From Tetraselmis striata (taxonomy: Eukaryota; Chlorophyta; Chlorodendrophyceae; Chlorodendrales; Chlorodendraceae): a DNA stretch of 64,000 bases. A program made the translations under genes and the position numbers. Shown piece after piece: positions 49,929-59,834 of this stretch. Location of the stretch: positions 589,192-653,191 of the forward strand of contig VCJN01003222.1 of assembly GCA_006384855.1 (NCBI GenBank). The letters run 5' to 3'. Every line of letters begins with the position of its first letter. Positions within the stretch are counted from its first letter, which is position 1. The notes under the pieces are model-generated. The model saw nothing but the letters and a program-made list of their open reading frames with translations, was not told where the DNA came from and did no database searches.

Positions 49929-50680
49929 GGCATTTTTGCCCTTCAGCCCACGGGGGCTGAGGCGAAGGAGCAGCCGGAGACGGCTCGGCTTGACACCATC
50001 ACGTGCGAGTTGCACGCCAACAATACCCTGCTGCAGTGCGAGACCATTTCCGACGGCGGGAGCAGCCACACCCGCATGAACGCATGAGCGATGGAACCAA
50101 GCGCGGCGGAGGCCGTGGTGAAGGGCGCTGGCGGGTGGGTAGACGTCGACATGGTGGTGGTGCTCGCCAATGGCAAGCGCTCATGCGAGCAGCAACGACG
50201 ATTGCGGGATGGCGTGGTCTTCACGCTTCGGGACCCCGTCACCTCAATCATGGCAGCTCATCACGCACCGCGCGTGTACGAGAATGGAGGCGAGGCACCG
50301 GGCTTGCTGCTCGGTGGACCCACCATCACAGCCCTCGGGCTGCGACCGGACCCGGCGACCAGAATCTGCACTTTCCGCGCACCCAACCGACCGGCCGGCA
50401 GAGTGCCACTGCTCAGTCAAACGGCGTGGGAGCGGCGGGTACGCGAGCACCAACCTATGGTGCGCGTGGAGAGAGCGAGCTACTGCCATGGGGTGGAGCT
50501 CGGCGATGATGAGATGGGGGAGGAGAGTGGGGGGGGCAGTGACGTGTCTCACAGCCACGCCGCCCACGAACCCTCACGGCGTGACGTGCAAGAGTCCAAG
50601 ACCTGCGAGCCGGCAGACCTACCGCCTTTGCGGGAGGTGCAGAGCCTGCAGCGTCACGGGTTGGCGAGGCTGAGCACCCG
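49929..50680 (+). pseudogene. Retroviral-type aspartic protease region
   Basis: Same frame as the end of Gag, directly after the TAG. LLQCETISDGGSSHTRM would be the active-site loop (D-G-G instead of the usual D-T/S-G). A TGA follows at 50085-50087, then the frame goes on (VDVDMVVVLANGKR, and PGLLLGGPTITALGLRPD, which matches the ILG-type C-terminal protease motif). The unusual active-site triad and the stop make activity doubtful. Confidence 0.5.
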
Positions 50681-50684
50681 CGAA

Positions 50685-51300
50685 GAGGGCATCAGCCTGT
50701 ACGAGCCATGTGGCGGAGGCTACGTTGCCGTGCTGAATGCCATGCTGGCCAACGGTCAGAAGGTGGCCATATACCGGCATTCGGACATCGACCCGGCAGC
50801 CCGCAAGGCCGCTGGGCAGCGTGTTCAAGGAGCTCAGTAGGAGATATCCGGATCTATTACCAGCTAGCGCGATCAAGGGGTGGGACTCGTTCCCACAGGA
50901 CATCACGGCGATCACAGCGGAGGACGTGAGGCGCCTGCCATACATAGACATAGTGGGGTGTGGATGGCCTTGCCCAGGCATGAGCAGAGCCAATCGCAAC
51001 GCGCTGGGATTGCGCGACCGGAGGTCACGTTTGCTCTTTCATGTGGCCGCGTTCATCGATAAGCTCGAGGAGAAGCAGCCCACCGGCGTGGGGTGGCTGC
51101 TGGAGAACGTGGAACGAGAGAGACGAGATCAACGCAGGATGCAGAAATCCTGCGGAAGAGCATGGCAGCAGCTGTGTCAACGGGCGCTATGCTGCTGGCT
51201 GCTGCTCATTTGGTTGGGCGGCACGTCAATGCACTTCAGCGAGGCGAGTCGTCTCAGCAACACCACGGTGTTAGCCATGTTCGTGGCAGTGATGGTGCGC
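50685..51300 (+). pseudogene. C5-cytosine DNA methyltransferase-like domain inside Pol
   Basis: Motif I-like SLYEPCGGGYVAVLNAML is followed by the cofactor-acid segment IYRHSDIDPAARKA in the protease frame. A +1 shift at about 50810-50835 leads to RRYPDLLPASAIKGWDSFPQ, DIDIVGCGWPCPGMSRAN-type motif IV with the catalytic Pro-Cys (50952-50978), and motif VI LLENV (51097-51111). The order and spacing are those of DNMT-type enzymes, which methylate cytosine in DNA. The later motifs and target-recognition part are not readable in one frame (possibly AMLLAAAHLVGRHVNALQRG in another). DNMT domains in retrotransposons are known from some charophytes and dinoflagellates; here the domain lies between protease and RT. 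Confidence 0.75.
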
Positions 51301-51379
51301 GCGAGCGCGCGCTACCGCCGCGAGGTGACGGCGACAAGCATGGCGGGGCGCCGAGCTTTCGGCGCCAACGCCGTGTCGG

Positions 51380-52938
51380 ACGGCGGCGGGACTGCGCAAC
51401 GGAGTAGCGCTGCTGCGTGGGCCAATCGTGGCTACACGCAGGCAAGTATGAATGATCACGTGGAGGATGTTCGCAGCCTGAAGGATCCTGAGAAACACTG
51501 GCGGTGCGGGCGCGAGTGCGAGGCTTCACAGCAACGACAGCTAGTGGAGCTCTGCGACAGCTTTTGGGATGACGTGTGGGTGTGGTCCGTCAGCGACCTA
51601 CCGGCCGTCAACCACTGGGAGTTCAGGATACCGACGACCAACACGCAGCCCATCAAGCGACCCAAGTACCGATTGAGGAAGACTGAGTGGGACTTCGTGG
51701 ACAGCTGGTGCAAGGAGCTGTTGGCAGCTGGGGCGATACTCGAGAGCCAATCTCCCTACAGCATCCCAGTAGTGTGTCCACCGAAGAAGGACGACGACGG
51801 CAACTGGACCGGGATCCGGGTGTGTTTGGACGCTCGCCCGTTGAACAGTGTCACTGAGTCGTGGGCGTATTGTATGCCCAAGACAGACGAGCTACTCAGC
51901 AAGGTCGCAGGCGCGCGCATGTACAGCGGGTTTGACGCCAAGTCGGCGTTTCATCAGCTGCCCCTCGCAGAGGAGGACAGACACAAGACTGCCTTTTGGG
52001 GCAGCGACCGGCAGTATGAGTGGTGCCGGATGGCGATGGGCTTCAAGAACGCCAGCCAAGCATGGCAGCGTGTCACGGATGAGGCCCTTGGCGATCTGCC
52101 GTTCGTGGCGGTTTACGCCGATGACATCTGTGTCTTTTCAGGCGCAGCCGAGATGAGCGACGCTGAGGTGTTTCAGCAGCACCTTCAGCATTTGGAGACG
52201 GTGTTTCAGAGGCTCGCAAAGGCGGGCATCAGACTGGCGCCCGGCAAGGGGCGCATGGCCGTGAGGCAGATTGCTTTCTTAGGCCATTGGGTCGACGGCG
52301 AAGGCGTGTTCCCGCAGCACTCCAAGGTGGAGGCTGTGGTGAAGATGCCGCCGCCAACTGACGTTGCGGGGCTTCGGCGCTTCCTCGGCATGGTGGGCTA
52401 CTACGGCAAGTTCATCGAGCAAGTTGCAGTCAAGCGCAAGCCGCTGACCAAGCTCACCGGCAAGGTGCCGTGGGAGTGGGGATCGGAGCAGCAACGAGCC
52501 TTCGAGCAGCTCAAGGCAGACCTGGTTTCAGCTCCCGTGCTGAGAAATCCGGATTGGAGCCGCCCTTTCATCCTGCACACCGATTTCAGCGGAGCTGGAT
52601 TGGGCGCGGTGCTGGCGCAGGAGGACGACGAAGGACAGGAGTATGTGGTGGAGTTTGCGAGCCGCACCTGCCAAGGCGCGGAGCCAAACTATGCCAGCTA
52701 TGAGGGTGAGTGTCTTGCCATGTTGTATGGCATGGACAAGTTCAGATAATATATGTTTGGCAGGCAGTTTGTGGTGGTGACATATCATCGGCCTTTGGAA
52801 TGGCTGATGAACACCGCTCAGCTTCGTGGGAAGTTGGCGCGGTGGGCGATGAGGCTCAGCGAGTACGACTTCGTGGTTCGCTATCGGAAGGGCGTTCACC
52901 ACGTCAACGCAGATTGTCTGAGTCGGGGGCCCGTGTAG
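51380..52938 (+). pseudogene. pol: Reverse transcriptase and RNase H
   Basis: One long frame. RT: PIKRPKYRLRKTEWDF, then PYSIPVVCPPKK, RVCLDARPLN, MYSGFDAKSAFHQLPL and the catalytic VYADDICVFS (about 52107-52136), then KAGIRLAPGKG and AFLGHWVDGEGV. RNase H: FILHTDFSGAGLGAVLAQ and YEGECLAMLYG. A TAA at 52747-52749 interrupts, and the frame continues FGRQFVVVTYHRPLEWL, where the usual T-D-H is T-Y-H, a likely loss of an active-site Asp. A TAG at 52936 ends it. RT copies the RNA genome; RNase H degrades it. Confidence 0.9.
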
Positions 52939-52989
52939 GGCGACCCAACGGAGCTGGATGGGCGCGGTGAGTTTTCACCGGAGGGCACC

Positions 52990-55452
52990 GTGCGACATGC
53001 GGCAGCCTTTTGGTGCGCATCGGCTCAGAGCAGCCGGCAGCCGGAGCTGTCAGCATGGGCGCGACGCCGCGTGCTGGACACCGCCCATGAGGGCACGTCC
53101 GACGGCGACTTGGTGGCGGTTACCGGCGAGCTGACGGCGGGACCGCGGAGAGGCGATCCGTGGATGGACGCGGAGGCGATGGCGGAGCTGCATGCGGGCA
53201 ACGTCAACATGCCGCAACCTTATGCCCGCTATACATGGAGAAACAACATCTTGTGGTATTTACACAAGGACGGCACGTACCGCGAGGTACCGCCACCCAG
53301 TGAGCGAGACACCGTGATTATGGATGTGCATGTCAAGATGGGCCATTTGGGGCGGGATCGGCTGCGCAGTGTTATCGCCGCTTCATATTTCTGGCCAGGG
53401 ATGGTGGAGGATGTAGCCCGAGTCAAGAAGGCGTGTCCGGACTGCGATCGGCTGCAACATCGACCCGGCGGCACCAGCGGTCGCCCAAAGGCAGCCTCAC
53501 CGCTGGACATGCAGCCGCTGCCGCACTTCGGCATGTTCTACCGCTGGCACTTGGACTTGGCGGGGCCTTTTGAGGCCACCCGCAGTCGCAACGTCTGGGT
53601 ATTGGTGATGGTGGAAGCGGCGAGCAAGTGGATGGAGTTGGTGCCGCTGCGCACCAGGGAGGCAGCCAACATACGACAAGCCTTTCAAGAGAGAGTGCTG
53701 GCGCGTTTCGCGGCGCCCGGCGAGGTGTGTACCGACGGCGGTACCGAGTTCAGCGGCGAGTTCCACGAACTTCTCGTGGAGCATGACATCGATCATCCGA
53801 AGCCGCTGCCCTATCATCCGCAGCCCAATGGGTTGGCGGAAGGGATGGTGAAAACAGTCAAGGAGGCACTGATGCGCTATGTAATTCAGCCCGGCAAGCG
53901 CGTCGTGTGGGACTTTTTTCTGCCTTCCATCGAGCTGGGCTACCGTTGCAGCAAGCAAGCAAGCACCAGGTACAGCCCATACGAGTTGGTGTACGGCAGG
54001 GCGCCCGTGTTTCCCGCGCAGGCGAGAGCGCTCTTTGAGGAGAGCGCCGTTGACTTCAACAGCCCGGAGGGCATGTGGGAGCTGATGACAGTGCGCGCGG
54101 AGCGTTTGGCGCTCATGGTGCCGACGGCGATGCACAACGTGGAGGCGGCGCAGCATCGTGAAGTGATGCGCTATCGCAGGAGGCGCGCGGGGTTGGTGGC
54201 GCCCGGAGTGCAGCGCTTCAGCCCCGGCGACTTCGTCTACGTGCAACAGCGGCAGCAAGACGCGCTCGATCCACGAGTGCGACCGGCTGTTTACAAGGTT
54301 TACGAGGTGAACGACAACGGAGTGGTGGTCATCCAAGGAGCTGACGGCGACACGGCGCGCGTGCGCGTTGAGGAGCTGGCGCGGTGCACCGTTCCATACG
54401 TGGTGTTGCCGGCAGGATTTGAAGACCCAAATATGGCGTGCGAGGAGTGCGACGGGCGCGTCAGCACCCAGCGCAACCCGATCATCATCTGCGAAGACTG
54501 TGAACGAGGCTGGCACAAGTTGTGTCATCAGCCACCTGTGGCGCGTGTGCCGCGGGGGGCATGGCGGTGTGCGGAGTGCAGCGCTGATGACGCAGCGTTG
54601 CCAGCACATTGGACATCGGTGGCTTTAGCCGCCACAACAATCAGTGACAACGACGACAGCGACGAGGAGATTCAAGACCCTGCCCCGCCTTTGCAGCCGA
54701 CAAGAGCAGCGGTGGCAGCAAGACTGAACTGGGGCATGCCTGGCGCCTGGCACCCAGCAACTGTGACAAGAACGATGAACAACCTTCAAGCAGCCAATGA
54801 CTATCTACCGGCAATCAGTAACCAAGTGAGCGAGTACGCTGCGCTAGCCAACGTGATCAAGTGGCGTGGCCGAGTAATCTTTGATCCGTGGGCGGAACAT
54901 GGCAGCACCGCTGAGGCCTTGCGGCCGTGCGGTGCGACAGTGATCAACAACGACTTCAATCCGATGTCCCAAACTGAGATGTGCGAGGACGCGCTGGAGT
55001 CCTTTGTGTACCAGTGCGCTCGCGATGTAACCGCAACCGTGGCGACGACGACGATGACGACGACGACGATGACGACAACGATGATGACAACACAGCCGCG
55101 GTTAGAGGCCCCTTTCATAGTGGTGACCTCCCCGTGTTTCCAACTACTTGATCTGGCGCTGCCAATCATGGCGTCATGCGCGGACATCCTTTTCGTGCAA
55201 GTACCGATCTTCTACATCGCGCAGGGACCTTCCCCGCGCATGCAGTGGCTACGGCATCTAGGCGACTGTGGGCGGCTCCACATTATTGCCGGCGACATGC
55301 AGCGTAACCGCACTACGCGCCGATCAACCCTGTGGCTCGCGGTCTTCCGCAACAACGAGCTGCGAGAGCGAGAACTGCGAGCTGAGTGGCGTCACTCCGT
55401 GGCGCCAATTCACTTCCACACCGAGGCGTGCGCTGGCGACCAGCATCACTGA
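52990..55452 (+). CDS. Integrase, PHD finger and C-terminal methyltransferase-like domain
   Basis: Same frame as RT; sense actually resumes after the TAG at 52936, and the first ATG is 52990. 820 residues. Integrase: HHCC zinc finger (HVKMGHLGRDRL, then ACPDC), DDE core WHLDLAGPF, VCTDGGTEF and NGLAEGMVKT. PHD finger at 54436-54579 (CEECDG, then CEDCERGWHKLC, then WRCAEC), a histone-tail reader that could direct integration. C-terminal domain (about 54830-55420): VIFDPWAEHGSTAEALRP, NNDFNP, then VTSPCFQLLDLALP, resembling motif I and the S/D-P-P-Y/F box of amino-methyltransferases, with the second Pro replaced by Cys. A (ACG/ATG)n Thr/Met tract lies between these motifs. Confidence 0.85.
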   Translation: MRHAAAFWCASAQSSRQPELSAWARRRVLDTAHEGTSDGDLVAVTGELTAGPRRGDPWMDAEAMAELHAGNVNMPQPYARYTWRNNILWYLHKDGTYREVPPPSERDTVIMDVHVKMGHLGRDRLRSVIAASYFWPGMVEDVARVKKACPDCDRLQHRPGGTSGRPKAASPLDMQPLPHFGMFYRWHLDLAGPFEATRSRNVWVLVMVEAASKWMELVPLRTREAANIRQAFQERVLARFAAPGEVCTDGGTEFSGEFHELLVEHDIDHPKPLPYHPQPNGLAEGMVKTVKEALMRYVIQPGKRVVWDFFLPSIELGYRCSKQASTRYSPYELVYGRAPVFPAQARALFEESAVDFNSPEGMWELMTVRAERLALMVPTAMHNVEAAQHREVMRYRRRRAGLVAPGVQRFSPGDFVYVQQRQQDALDPRVRPAVYKVYEVNDNGVVVIQGADGDTARVRVEELARCTVPYVVLPAGFEDPNMACEECDGRVSTQRNPIIICEDCERGWHKLCHQPPVARVPRGAWRCAECSADDAALPAHWTSVALAATTISDNDDSDEEIQDPAPPLQPTRAAVAARLNWGMPGAWHPATVTRTMNNLQAANDYLPAISNQVSEYAALANVIKWRGRVIFDPWAEHGSTAEALRPCGATVINNDFNPMSQTEMCEDALESFVYQCARDVTATVATTTMTTTTMTTTMMTTQPRLEAPFIVVTSPCFQLLDLALPIMASCADILFVQVPIFYIAQGPSPRMQWLRHLGDCGRLHIIAGDMQRNRTTRRSTLWLAVFRNNELRERELRAEWRHSVAPIHFHTEACAGDQHH

Positions 55453-55502
55453 GCGTCAATTGGCGCCCAGCGGCCGCTCACCCTTCTGGCGACCAACCGT
55501 CT

Positions 55503-55518
55503 GGGGGGGGGGGGGGGG
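55503..55518 (+). promoter_or_regulatory. G16 run, probable polypurine tract
   Basis: Sixteen G directly followed by TGGGCCGCC. A purine run right before a TG is where plus-strand priming defines the U3 start, so the full LTR probably begins at 55519. Confidence 0.6.
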
Positions 55519-55579
55519 TGGGCCGCCCATTGAGCTGGTGACAGCGCCCCACGCGGGAATGCAAGCATGCGACGGCAGC

Positions 55580-56530
55580 TGCCGCAGCATCCGTCATATC
55601 CGCGTGCGCGTGAAGAACGGGACAGCCAAGCCCTTACGGGTCGGCTAGGGTTAAAGCTAGGGTTCCATACCCGGTTGAGACCACAGGCAGGGCACCTGAT
55701 TGGTTAGGGTTCCATGCCCTGGCCATAGCCCTGAGCGAGGCGCAAGGAGACATACATACCGGAGATCAGAGACCCGCCCAAGCACACCTAGGCGGGACTT
55801 CTAAGGGAACTCAGATAGTACCTCTAATCGGGACCTGTAACAGGGACCCCTAAGGTAGACTACCTGCAGAAGACGAAGTACTGTACTGCTGCTGGTACAA
55901 GGCGCAAGACTCACTGTAGCCGCGGCCGAGTAGTAGTATAGGACTTAATGAGTACAATTAGACAAGGGCAGTGCGTAATGCGTCTGGCGCGCGGTGCGCG
56001 CACGGCGCGCGTGCTATTAGCACTTAGCGTGACGTGCGGCCGCCTTGCCATGGCCGCGATCGCGTGCTTATAGAGGGCCTCCGCCTTCTGGCGGTCCCTC
56101 TTCCCCCTTGTCTTGCCTGTGTGTGCCTGTGTTTGCCTATGACAGGCATAGGCAAGAGCCTGTGTACGGGACGGAGACGGTGTAAGAGACGGAGATCGGC
56201 TTGAGGAACGAGGGCCAAAGGTAATCACGGTAGCCTGCGTGCTTGTCGTACGGTCGCACGCGTGCTGCTCGCTGCATCGTGTGCGCGCGCTGCTAGTGGT
56301 GCTGGGTTGTCACCATTCGACCCGGTACCGACGTAAAGTACTGTAGGAACGGTTGATAGCCGCGACCAGCACTGCATAAAGTACTGCATTGCGTGGCAGT
56401 GACCTGTGGAGAGAGGCTTCATTGCCACTGGCATTCACCCCCCTGAGTACGGGCAAGACCAGCAACGCTGGTCTGAACTAAAGCCCTATAGGCGTCTGAG
56501 AGGTGCCTGTAGTGACTTAGGTTCGCGTTC
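55580..56530. repeat. Right LTR (matching part)
   Basis: 951 bp, about four differences from the left LTR. It is followed by 18 bp of filler (56531-56548) and then 58 bp (56549-56606) that copy 55520-55577 with one mismatch. Confidence 0.9.
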
Positions 56531-56610
56531 TGAGGAATTAGTGACTTAGGGCCGCCCATTGAGCTGATGACAGCGCCCCACGCGGGAATGCAAGCATGCG
56601 ACGGCACGGT

Positions 56611-57189
56611 TGACGGCGCCGCGGCTGCGTGAACGGCGGCGGGCAACCCCGCGCGCGTTCAGCCGTGGCGCCGTCGCCGGCGGTTATCTAGCAGTGGCTA
56701 GGGCCGGCCTGTACGCGGGTTCCCGTATTCTGCAGGGGACGGCAAGCCGAAGGGAAATCGTGTGCAATGAGCAGGGCTGATTTATTCTTTTCAGCCGCCG
56801 ACCTTGTGCGCGAGCCCGGTCGCGACTCGTCGATTGTCGGCGGGTGTAGCGTGCAAATCCAGTAGGTCCAGTACCGGTATTGGTATAGCGACTGCTTGCA
56901 GCTCTACAATCTCCCCGGTACTAGCCACTACATTCTTGGGGCGCGGCACTGGCAGACCTGTGAGTTTGCTAGTATTCTAAGTTATACTACGCCACGATTG
57001 ATGGCGCCACGAGGTGAGCGGGTGTAGGGTGCATATATGAGATGTGATATGCAGGTAGGCTACTACGATCTGACTATACAACAGCGAGTAAGGACAGTTG
57101 CGATAGGCATGCGGTAACTGCCTACCTGGCTGAAACACCTTCCTTGTCCGGGTATTGGTTGCATACTTGCATGACAAAAGCGCATATGC
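56611..57189. other. Host repeat flank, no gene
   Basis: Continues the host repeat interrupted by the retrotransposon (TGACGGCGCCGCGGCTGCGTG, matching 59393 onward). No coding evidence. Confidence 0.55.
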
Positions 57190-59330
57190 TTGACGAGAAA
57201 GTACGATTGCTAGCGAGGCGCTCGCCCGAGAACTTCAGTTTGGCTTACTGAAAGCCCTAGGCTGTTGCGCCCCGCCGCAGATTGTTGCCTTAGGCAGATT
57301 TTGAATCCATGCACGGCTGCACGCCTTGCAGTACCCGAATAATGCCGCATACAGAAGTATTATGCATGCGCATGGGCTCGACGACAAGAAACTGGTGAAT
57401 AATTACACCCCTATCATAGGTACATCATATTGGCGACGGCGAGCCCTAGATTGTTGCGCTGCGCCGCAAATTGTTGTTCTCTCGGCAGGCGGAAACTGCC
57501 TACGTGGCTGAAACGCTTTCCTTGTCTGGGTATTTGTTGCATACTTGTATGACAAAAGCGCATAGGCTTGACGAGAAAGTACGACTGCTAGCGAGGCGCT
57601 CGCCCAAGAACTTCACTTTGGCTTAGGATTGAACGCCCTAGATTGTTGCTCCCCGCCGCAGATTGTTGCCTTAGGCATATTTTGAATCCATACACGGCTG
57701 CACGCCTTGCAGTACCCGGATAATGCGGCATAGAGGTATTATGTATGCGCATGGGCTCGACGACACGACACAGGTAGATAGCCTCGCCCTCATGTACATC
57801 ATATTGGCGACGGCGAGCCCTATATTGTTGCACTGCACAACAGATTGTTGTTCTCTCGGCAGGCGGAAACTGCCTACGTGGCTGAAACGCTTTCCTTGTC
57901 TGGGTATTTGTTGCATACTTGTATGACAAAAGCGCATAGGCTTGACGAGAAAGTACGATTGCTAGCGAGGCGCTCGCCCGAGAACTTCACTTTGGCTTAG
58001 TACTGAACGCCCTATCCTAGATTGGGGCGCCCCGCCGCAGATTGTTGCCTTAGGCAGATTTTGAATCCATACACGGCTGCAAATTACCCGGATATGCGGC
58101 ATACAGAAGTATTATGCATGCGCATGGGCTCGACGACAAGAAACTGGTGACTAGCCATACCCCTAGGTACATCATATTGGCGACGGCGAGCCCTAGATTG
58201 TTGCGCTGCGCCGTAGATTGTTGCCTTCGGCAGGCGGTAACTGCCTACACGGCTGAAACACCTTCCATGTCTGGGTATTTGTTGCATACTTGTATGACAA
58301 AAGCGCATAGGCTTGACGAGAAAGTACGACTGCTAGCGAGGCGCTCGCCCAAGAACTTCACTTTGGCTTAGGATTGAACGCCCTAGACTGTTGCGCCCCG
58401 CCGCAGATTGTTGCCTTGGGCATGTTCTAAATCCATACACGGCTGCAAGCCTTGCAGTACCCGGATAATGCGGCATAGAGAGGTATTATGTATGCGCATG
58501 GGCTCGACGACACGACACAGGTAGATAGCCTCGCCCTCATGTACATCATATTCGCGACGGCGAGCCCTAGATTGTTGCGCTGCACAACAGATTGTTGCCT
58601 TCGGCAGGCGGAAACTGCCTACCTAGCTGAAACACTTTCCTTGTTCGTGTTTTTGTTGCATAATTGTATGACAAAATCCAATATTGTACGACTGCTAGCG
58701 AGGTGCTCGCCTGAGAACTTCACATTGGCTTACGTAAAGCCCCAGATTGTTGCGCCCCGCCGTAGATTGTTGCGTTAGGGATGTTTTATTAAATCCATAC
58801 ACGGCTGCTTACATTACCCGGATAATGCGGCATATAGAAGTAGTATGCACGCGCATGGGCTCGGCGACAAGACGCAGGTGGATAGTTACACTCCTAGGTA
58901 CACCATATTCGCGACGGCGAGCCTTATATTGCTGCGCTGGGATTGTTGTTGCCTTCGGCAGGCGGTAAATGTCAACATGGCTGAAATACTTTCCATGTCT
59001 GGGTATTTGTTGCATACTTGTATGACAAAATCCGATTGCTAGCAAGGTGCTCGCCTGAGAACTTCACTTTGGCTTGCGGAAAGCCCTAGATTGTTGCGCC
59101 CCGCCGCATATTGTTGCCTTAGGCATATTTTGAATCCATACACGGCTGCAAGCCTTACAGTACCCGGATAATGCGACATAGAAGTATTATGCATGCGCAT
59201 GGGCTCGACGGCAAGACACATGTAGATAGATACACCCCCAGGTACACCATATTCGCGACAGCGAGCCCTAGATTGTTGCGCTTCACAACAGATTGTTGGC
59301 TTCGGCAGGCGGGAACGGCCTAATCTCGGG
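57190..59330. repeat. Satellite-like tandem array, about 345-380-bp unit, six copies
   Basis: The phrase GCTAGCGAGGCGCTCGCC marks successive units near 57208, 57588, 57959, 58328, 58692 and 59038. Each unit also has GATTGTTGC-type phrases, CATACACGGCTGCA, GCATGCGCATGGGCTCGACG and TTGTTGCATACTTGTATGAC. Short frames inside it are repeat translations. Confidence 0.9.
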
Positions 59331-59834
59331 GCGCGGTACCGACATATTGGTATTTGCGATGTTGATGCCCGAAGTATGACGCTACGATTGACGGCGCCGT
59401 GGCTGCGTGAGTAGCAGCGGTGGACACTCCCGCGCGCGTGCATACAGCCATAAGGCCGTCAATTACAGCGTAATACCACTGGCAGCATCGCAAATAACAA
59501 TTATCTCCCGGTACCGCGCCCCGAGTTTGTAGTCAGATTGTAGCCAGATTGTAGCCATCCCGTATATCTCAGACCATATATGCACGCTACACCCACTCAC
59601 CTCATGGCGCCATCAATTGTAGCGTAGTAGTAATTGTTAAGAAAACTAGCAATCTCGCTATAGTCTGCCGGTAACGCGACCCAAAATTGTAGTGAGCAAC
59701 GGGCGGGGAGTTTGTAGATGCAAAAACCCCGCGCATGCAACCGTGGCGCAGTCGCGAGCGGCCATCAAGCAGTGGCTAGGGCCGGGGTAATACGCGGGTA
59801 CCCGTATCAACTGGGGACGGCAAGCTTGGAATTT
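59331..59834. other. Host repeat, no gene
   Basis: Contains the uninterrupted copy of the host repeat around the retrotransposon target (GCTACGATTGACGGCGCCG at about 59390) and several TTGTAG/CAGATTGTAG phrases. Confidence 0.55.

Larger units (their letters stand above)
45629..56606 (+). mobile_element. Ty3/gypsy-type LTR retrotransposon with two methyltransferase-like domains
   Basis: The insertion starts TGCCGC (45629), ends GGCA (56606) and is flanked by the 4-bp duplication CGGT (45625-45628 and 56607-56610). The host repeat at 59320-59420 provides an uninterrupted version of the site. Order: LTR, Gag with CCHC knuckles, protease, C5-DNA methyltransferase-like domain, reverse transcriptase, RNase H, integrase, PHD finger, second SAM-methyltransferase-like domain, G-tract, LTR. 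RT-RH-IN order is that of Ty3/gypsy (Metaviridae). The LTRs differ at only about four positions, all transitions, so insertion is recent. Yet the coding region needs two +1 shifts and has four in-frame stops. Confidence 0.9.

Noticed and set aside
57190-59330. CRISPR-like regular repeats
   Set aside because: Units are ~365 bp with no short repeat/spacer alternation and no cas genes; this is a eukaryotic satellite array.
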